The notes beneath the pieces were generated by a model. The model made no database searches. It had not been told where the DNA came from and saw only the letters and a program-made list of their open reading frames with translations. This document shows positions 59,835 to 64,000 of a stretch of DNA of 64,000 bases, piece by piece. This stretch comes from Alloboseaceae bacterium BT-24-1 (GTDB taxonomy: Bacteria; Pseudomonadota; Alphaproteobacteria; Rhizobiales; Beijerinckiaceae): assembly GCA_025846845.1 (NCBI GenBank), contig JAOYTL010000006.1:1-64000 (forward strand), written 5' to 3'. Numbering within the stretch: position 1 is the stretch's first letter; each line of letters starts with the position of its first letter. The position numbers were made by a program, and so were the translations under genes.

Positions 59835-61280
59835 TCACTCGATCACGACAACGATCTCACGACTTTTCGGGTCAACGATCAGCACGTCGTCGCCGATCAG
59901 CGCGTAGTGAAGGCCGCGCAACTGCTGGTCCTGCTGCTCGACCTCCGGAGGAAGCGGTCGCAAGACAACCTGCGTCGGCAGGACCGCACCCTTCAAGCCG
60001 TCGACACCCTGGATTTCGCCTGGACGGGCATCGGCCAGGATCATTCGCGCAACTTCGTGCCGGTCCGTTGTCCCGTTCGACGCAGCTGGACTGGCTGCCG
60101 CCCTCGCGTCGGCAGGTGCTGCGGCCGCCGAGCGCGGAGCGTTCTTGTCGACAACATCGACGATGCGGCGTGTGCGCGGCTCAACGACCGCCACCTCCTC
60201 GCTCTCCGTCATGACGTACTGGTAGCCGCGCCAATCCGGATGACGCGCGATCACCTCGTCGGGAAGGTCGTAATAGGGTACGCCGACTGGCAGGATGACG
60301 CCTTGGCGGAAAACCACCGTATCCGGCCGGTTCCAGCGCCGGACATCACGCCGACGCTCGAAGGCCGCGTATATGTCGACGCTGCCACCTCTGCCGCCGC
60401 CGCCACGATCGATCACCTCCACAATGCGCCGGCTGCGCGGATCGACGATGACGATGTCCCGCTCCGAGACTGTATAGCGATAGTCACGGTATTGCGGCCG
60501 GATCGCAGCAATATCACTTGGCAATGGCTGTAGTTGGACGCGCGACGGCAATTCGGCGCCGACGGAGACGGAAACCCCGAGATTCTGGACAGGGCGGACC
60601 TCGTTACGCTCAACACGCCGGCGGACCGTGTCGGCGATGCGTTGATTGTCGCCGGCCCCTACCTGGGCGTTGTCGCTGTTCTGGCCGCTTGGCAAAGCGC
60701 GGTTCTGAGCAGGTTGTTGGATGGTTGCCCCGGGCTGCGTCGTGACCGGCCGCTGTGCATTGGTGGCCGGCCTCTGCTGATCGTCCTGCTTTGGAGCCGA
60801 CTGGGCCGTACTGGGTGTACTCGGCCGACTCTCCGGCCGCTGCGGCTGGGCAGTTTCAGGAGACTGAGGCGTACGATTCTCGGGCTGCGCCTGATCAGAC
60901 GATCTGCGGCCGTTGCGATCATCCTGTCGCTCGCGCTGTGCCTGATCGCGTTGCAGCTGCTCGTCTCGCCGCTGCTCCTGCTGAGCGCGCGGGCTCGGAG
61001 CCTGATCGGGCCGCTCGCGCTGAGCCTGGTCCCGATCGCGTCGCTGGGTCGGGCCGCGCTGGGGGTCCTGGCTTGGCTGGATGTCGCGGCGCTCAATGGC
61101 CGGCGATTCCGTGCGCTGTGTCGGGGCCCGATCTGGATCAAGCGCGCGCCCCGGGGCTTCGCGCGGTGGACGCTCCACCCGGACTGGCGCTTCCCCCGGG
61201 GCAACGATGACTGGTTGTGCCCATGCGACCCCAGCGTGGGCCATGATCGCAATGGTGGCGATGCCTGCAAATTGTTTCAT
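59835..61280 (-). CDS. Exported protein with three DUF1236-like repeats and a Gln/Arg/Pro-rich linker
   Basis: Secreted or surface protein of 481 aa starting at MKQFAGIATIAIMAHAGVAW (GGAGG upstream, signal peptide ending near AWAQ). Residues about 30-230 are a low-complexity linker rich in Gln, Arg, Pro, Asp and Glu (TQRRDRDQAQRERPDQAPSP). The C-terminal half has three repeats of one module (RPQYRDYRYTVSERDIVIVD, HPDWRGYQYVMTESEEVAVV and QQLRGLHYALIGDDVLIVDP, each ending R-x-IV-x-VI), the DUF1236 fold that normally occurs once. Cell-envelope location is likely; function unknown. Adjacent in orientation to a single-module relative. Confidence 0.85.
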   Translation of the reverse strand: MKQFAGIATIAIMAHAGVAWAQPVIVAPGEAPVRVERPPREAPGRALDPDRAPTQRTESPAIERRDIQPSQDPQRGPTQRRDRDQAQRERPDQAPSPRAQQEQRRDEQLQRDQAQRERQDDRNGRRSSDQAQPENRTPQSPETAQPQRPESRPSTPSTAQSAPKQDDQQRPATNAQRPVTTQPGATIQQPAQNRALPSGQNSDNAQVGAGDNQRIADTVRRRVERNEVRPVQNLGVSVSVGAELPSRVQLQPLPSDIAAIRPQYRDYRYTVSERDIVIVDPRSRRIVEVIDRGGGGRGGSVDIYAAFERRRDVRRWNRPDTVVFRQGVILPVGVPYYDLPDEVIARHPDWRGYQYVMTESEEVAVVEPRTRRIVDVVDKNAPRSAAAAPADARAAASPAASNGTTDRHEVARMILADARPGEIQGVDGLKGAVLPTQVVLRPLPPEVEQQDQQLRGLHYALIGDDVLIVDPKSREIVVVIE

Positions 61281-61394
61281 GGAATCCTCCCTGAACTCAG
61301 GCGCCGGCACCTCGAAGAAAAAGTGGAAGCATGTCCCTGCTGACCGAGGGACGGAGGCACCTTCGAAGTTGCCGCTCGACCTGTGAAAGAACGA

Positions 61395-61418
61395 GCCCCG
61401 CAAAAGGCGATGCGGGGC
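61395..61418 (-). terminator. Terminator after the small DUF1236 gene
   Basis: GCCCCGCA (61395-61402) and TGCGGGGC (61411-61418) form an eight-bp stem; on the minus strand TCGTTCTTTC follows. It lies just past the stop at 61428. Confidence 0.78.
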
Positions 61419-61427
61419 CCACTTTGC

Positions 61428-61841
61428 TCAGTCGATGATCTGGACGACCTTGCGCGATTTTGGTTCGACCAGCACGGTTCGATTGTTCACCACCGTATAC
61501 CGATAACCCTTTGCGCCATACTCCGCAGGGACCTCGCGATAGGTCACGCCCCGCTCTGGCAGCACCGCGCCGACACGGACTTCTTCGGCATAGGTGTAGG
61601 AGGGAACGCGCTGTTCGGTCACATAGGTTTTGAACCGCGGCGTGTTGTCCCCGATGATGCCGCCGACGACGGCTCCGCCCACGCCGCCGACGACCGCCCC
61701 GACCGGCCCGCCAACGACCGCGCCGCCGACAGCTCCAGCGGCCGCGCCGCCAGCCGCACCACCCTGGGCGCCTTGGGGATTTTGTGCGAATGCCGCGACC
61801 GGAGCCAGTGCGATTGCGGCCGCGAGAATGATCTTCTTCAT
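61428..61841 (-). CDS. DUF1236 periplasmic protein
   Basis: Exported protein of 137 aa. Signal peptide MKKIILAAAIALAPVAAFAQ, then a glycine-alanine-valine zipper (GGAAAGAVGGAVVGGPVGAV) and one C-terminal DUF1236 module (YREVPAEYGAKGYRYTVVNN, VLVEPKSRKVVQIID). It is the simple form of the module that is repeated three times in the gene downstream. The glycine zipper could insert into or associate with the outer membrane. Such genes are common in Bosea, Bradyrhizobium and Methylobacterium. Function unknown. Confidence 0.88.
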   Translation of the reverse strand: MKKIILAAAIALAPVAAFAQNPQGAQGGAAGGAAAGAVGGAVVGGPVGAVVGGVGGAVVGGIIGDNTPRFKTYVTEQRVPSYTYAEEVRVGAVLPERGVTYREVPAEYGAKGYRYTVVNNRTVLVEPKSRKVVQIID

Positions 61842-61904
61842 GAGTCGACTCCTGGTGATCCCCCAGATCGAGGTCCCAACTTAGAATCCTTGTAAAATGT
61901 TCCG

Positions 61905-62282
61905 AGGAGATGATACCCCATATGCCAGCGGCGGCCGGGGCCGCGTCGATCTCGGCCAGACAGCGCTCGGCAAGGTGGCGCTGGAGCCCTTCGCCGGCCT
62001 GGCCTATGTCAACCTGCATACGGACGGGCTGACGGAGACCGGTGGCGCCGCGGCGCTGACGGCCGCGGCGACGACACCAGCCTCGTCTACTCGACGCTGG
62101 GCCTGCGCGCCTCGACCACGTTCGCACTGCAGGGCATGGACCTGACCTTGCGCGGCGGGCTGGCCTGGCGCCACGCTTTCGGCGACGTCACGCCGACCGC
62201 GGCGCTCGCCTTCGCCGGCAGCAGCTCATTCACCGTCGCCGGCCTGCCGATCGCACAAGACGCCGGCGCCGTCAGGTTCTGA
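61905..62282 (+). pseudogene. Autotransporter beta-domain fragment
   Basis: A plus-strand stretch first reads GRVDLGQTALGKVALEPFAG and LAYVNLHTDGLTETGGAAAL, then after a shift near 62070 the adjacent frame reads DDTSLVYSTLGLRASTTFAL, QGMDLTLRGGLAWRHAFGDV and TPTAALAFAGSSSFTVAGLP, ending RF before TGA at 62282. This is the end of an autotransporter barrel with its typical alternating strands and C-terminal aromatic residue. The passenger and most of the barrel are missing, and it is frameshifted, so this is a remnant. Confidence 0.8.
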
Positions 62283-62301
62283 TAGGGGTTTGGTAGGACG
62301 C

Positions 62302-62502
62302 CTAGAACGCGATCGCCAGAGCGAGGGCGATGACAAGTAGTAAAGGACCCATCCACTTGAAATGACGAGCCAGCGACGTAACCCAAATGGGCCGGTTGGC
62401 GGCATTGCCAGGCAACGGCAGATAGCCAAGGCCGACTGCCGTCATCCACAGGCCCGCGCAAAACATGATCAACTCGTCGATATAAGCTGCGATCATAACC
62501 AT
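62302..62502 (-). CDS. Small membrane protein (66 aa)
   Basis: Starts MVMIAAYIDELIMFCAGLWM and continues TAVGLGYLPLPGNAANRPIW and HFKWMGPLLLVIALALAIAF: two predicted membrane helices joined by a polar loop. A weak GAAGG precedes the ATG. No named family is recognised. It is divergent from the XRE regulator gene 140 bases away. Moderate support from hydrophobicity alone. Confidence 0.5.
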   Translation of the reverse strand: MVMIAAYIDELIMFCAGLWMTAVGLGYLPLPGNAANRPIWVTSLARHFKWMGPLLLVIALALAIAF

Positions 62503-62641
62503 TGCCTTCGGGATGAGGGCGCGTCTTTTGACGCGCTATCTGCAGGCAGAGGCAAAAAAACCTCGTAAATGGTGCGCCCAATCTCAAGAGCGCGCGCGGT
62601 ACTCGGCGCGAACCGGTATTAATCCAGTCAGGAGGATCGCA

Positions 62642-63059
62642 GTGGCTAAGACGATCAATGCCATCGACCAGTACGTCGGAAACCGGGTTCGCTTACGACG
62701 TAGGACCCTTGGCTTCACTCAGCGCCAACTCGCAAAAGCCGTCGGTGTCTCCTTCCAGCAGATCGGGCCCTACGAGAACGGTATCTATCGGATCACCGCC
62801 GGCCGACTGGAGCAGATTGCAAAAGCGCTCAGCGTAACGCCATCCTTTTTCTTTGAACAAGACGTCTCCGGCCATCAGGTACCCTCAGAAGAGATTGCGG
62901 CGACCTTGCGGGCCACGGCCGAAGGAGTTGAGTTGATCAAGGCCTTCTCACGTATCCGCTGCCCCCCGGATGCGTGGCACTGTAATCGGTATCATCGAGC
63001 AACTGGCCGAGGAGGCAGTAGGCGGCCCGGTTTCGGAACAGCTTTCGCAAGCCGAGTGA
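62642..63059 (+). pseudogene. XRE-family regulator with a 3' frameshift
   Basis: GTG at 62642, with GGAGG before it, opens MAKTINAIDQYVGNRVRLRR. A complete helix-turn-helix (GFTQRQLAKAVGVSFQQIGP, RITAGRLEQIAKALSVTPSF) is followed by EEIAATLRATAEGVELIKAF. Near 62965 there is a run of six C; the frame as given runs on with Arg/His-rich text to 63091, while with five C the protein ends TVIGIIEQLAEEAVGGPVSE and QLSQAE with TGA at 63059. The natural form is about 138 aa. Such SinR-like regulators occur in several copies in rhizobia. It may work as is if the DNA-binding part is enough. Confidence 0.75.
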
Positions 63060-63218
63060 CGGTCAGTACCGGCCGAAAGCATGCGCAATAGCATCCGAGC
63101 TACCGAATAAGAGCGCGGCAGGCGAGCCCGCGTACCGGGTCCAAGCTACTCCAGGCGCCGCACACTAAACTCGCTTCAGTGTCCGCGATTATAGAAAGCG
63201 AGCGTACGGAGATGATAA

Positions 63219-63310
63219 CCGCTCGCCGATGGGTGCTGGGAGACGACTGCACCGGCGAGAGGCCTGGCGCTGGTTGGGGATCGCCGAGATCAAGCTAGCA
63301 CGCTGCGTCG
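63219..63310 (+). repeat. Dispersed double-hairpin palindromic unit D
   Basis: CGCTCGCCGATGGG (63220-63233) opens, ACCGGCGAGAGGC closes the main arm, then TGGCGCTGGTTGGGGATCGCC as second hairpin and AAGCTAGCACGCTGCGTCGA. Same orientation as C and B. The linker to D2 holds a perfect 7-bp hairpin TTCGTCC/GGACGAA (63328-63344). Confidence 0.82.
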
Positions 63311-63362
63311 AAGGGAAAAGGCCCAGGTTCGTCCTCTGGACGAATTCGAGCTACTGGCTCTG

Positions 63363-63425
63363 AAGGGCTGCCTCTCGCCGACGAGGACCGGGGGAGATGC
63401 AAGTCGGCGAGAGGCATGGCGCGAG
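63363..63425 (+). repeat. Dispersed palindromic unit D2
   Basis: GGGCTGCCTCTCGCCGACGA opens and CAAGTCGGCGAGAGGCATGG closes a hairpin with perfect 11-bp arms, then GCGCGAGG. Matches unit C2 at 34197. Confidence 0.82.
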
Positions 63426-63454
63426 GATCCCGAGAGCGCCGGGCTATGAACCGG

Positions 63455-63718
63455 CTAGTCGTCGGCGGGTTCCTCAGGCGCCCCCGCTTTTCTCCGGCCG
63501 CGGCCTTTGAAGTCGAGCGAAGCGCGATAGACCTCATCACCGGCCTGATCTTGAACTCGTACCTTGAAGTGGGCTCGCTCGCCGTTCGGAAGAGTTTCCT
63601 TCGCCATGTCAACGAGCGACCGCTGTGCGTCATCGGTCGCTGCTTGCTCGCTGGGGAAGTCCATTAACTGGGGGGCAGATCCGCTCGGGTCTTTGGTTAT
63701 CACCCGGTATTTAGGCAT
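63455..63718 (-). CDS. DUF6894-like small protein (87 aa, intact copy)
   Basis: Starts MPKYRVITKDPSGSAPQLMD and continues FPSEQAATDDAQRSLVDMAK, ERAHFKVRVQDQAGDEVYRA and SLDFKGRGRRKAGAPEEPAD D: an N-terminal strand pair, a helix, a V-x-D-x-x-G-x-x-V strand pair and a charged tail. The same architecture as the DUF6894 protein at 15363, longer at the C-terminus. It lies in a segment present twice in this window; the other copy is frameshifted, so this is the working one. Function unknown. Confidence 0.75.
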   Translation of the reverse strand: MPKYRVITKDPSGSAPQLMDFPSEQAATDDAQRSLVDMAKETLPNGERAHFKVRVQDQAGDEVYRASLDFKGRGRRKAGAPEEPADD

Positions 63719-63915
63719 AGCGCTTCTCCTCAGGCGAGGAATGCTCCGAATCCCGTCAGGTTCCGATATCTCGCTAGGAAGCCCTCAATAGTGCGGCGAG
63801 CGCATCGATTTGGCGACTAGACGGGCCAAGGTTCGGTCGCAAAGTGCACAGACAAGGCGCGCGAGGCAACGCGGCGGTTGCGTTGCTACCGCTCGTTTGG
63901 CTCCGCAATGAAAAT

Positions 63916-63941
63916 GCCCGCCCCCCGTTAGGGTGGCGGGC
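63916..63941. terminator. Terminator-like hairpin
   Basis: GCCCGCC (63916-63922) pairs with GGCGGGC (63935-63941). On the minus strand the stem is followed by ATTTTCATTG, so it could end a transcript entering from beyond the window. The 280 bases here after the DUF6894 gene hold no supported gene. Confidence 0.6.
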
Positions 63942-64000
63942 CTCGTCGGAGCCCCGGCTGGGCAGCGTGCGGGCTCAGGCGATAGGGTCACCACGTCTGG

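Larger units (their letters stand above)
63221..63735. repeat. Duplicated segment, copy 2 (matches 34051-34573)
   Basis: Second copy of the segment described at 34 kb, holding palindromic units D and D2 and the intact DUF6894 gene. The two copies are close throughout, with scattered substitutions and single-base gaps; flanks differ. Confidence 0.85.

Overview
The window looks like chromosome of a high-GC alphaproteobacterium of the order Hyphomicrobiales, most likely Bosea or a relative. This is inferred from family content: a MucR/Ros regulator, an HWE histidine kinase, DUF6894, DUF982 and DUF1236 proteins, several orphan Bug/TctC-type binding proteins paired with LysR regulators, and an LigD-type ligase. 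No rRNA, tRNA or CRISPR array was seen.

Layout. 0-4.4 kb: a methyl-accepting chemotaxis protein divergent from an MHYT-PAS-GGDEF diguanylate cyclase, then a small orphan ORF behind a palindromic repeat. 4.5-11.6 kb: a respiratory module. A PQQ-type sugar/sorbosone dehydrogenase lipoprotein diverges from a tightly overlapping operon of CtaG-like protein, triheme cytochrome c, caa3-type CoxB with fused cytochrome c, CoxA fused to a subunit III-like tail, and a small membrane protein. 11.6-21.9 kb: a broken alpha/beta hydrolase and a set of maintenance and stress genes (cupin, UvrD-type helicase, Crp/Fnr regulator, HARP-like protein, 17M-like stress protein, exonuclease III, DUF892 ferritin-like protein, iron permease). 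22-28.8 kb: a Bcr/CflA exporter, thioesterase and TetR regulator divergent from an RND efflux pair across a 53-bp palindrome. 28.7-31 kb: a DEDD exonuclease and an ATP-dependent DNA ligase. 31-35.4 kb: an island of very small genes, paralogous small ORFs, terminator hairpins and dispersed palindromic repeats. 35.5-48 kb: a second diguanylate cyclase, a frameshifted subtilase, an MBL-fold hydrolase with LysR, an enolase-superfamily dehydratase with binding protein and LysR, and two histidine kinases. 48-51 kb: hipBA with likely operators, then IS66 and aconitase-family remnants. 51-59.2 kb: a tannase-like esterase, a second enolase/Bug/LysR module, and a TetR-SDR-old yellow enzyme cluster. 59.4-64 kb: an acyl-carrier-like protein lacking the expected serine, two DUF1236 proteins, an autotransporter fragment, an XRE regulator, and a second copy of a repeat-plus-DUF6894 block also found at 34 kb.

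The most unusual signal is a family of at least seven palindromic units (3.9, 33.3-34.3 and 63.2-63.4 kb) with a conserved double-hairpin layout. Copies sit beside small paralogous ORFs, and a segment of about 510 bp holding two units plus a DUF6894 gene occurs twice. Many genes carry single-base frameshifts, some in homopolymers, so pseudogenes here should be separated from sequencing errors before being interpreted.
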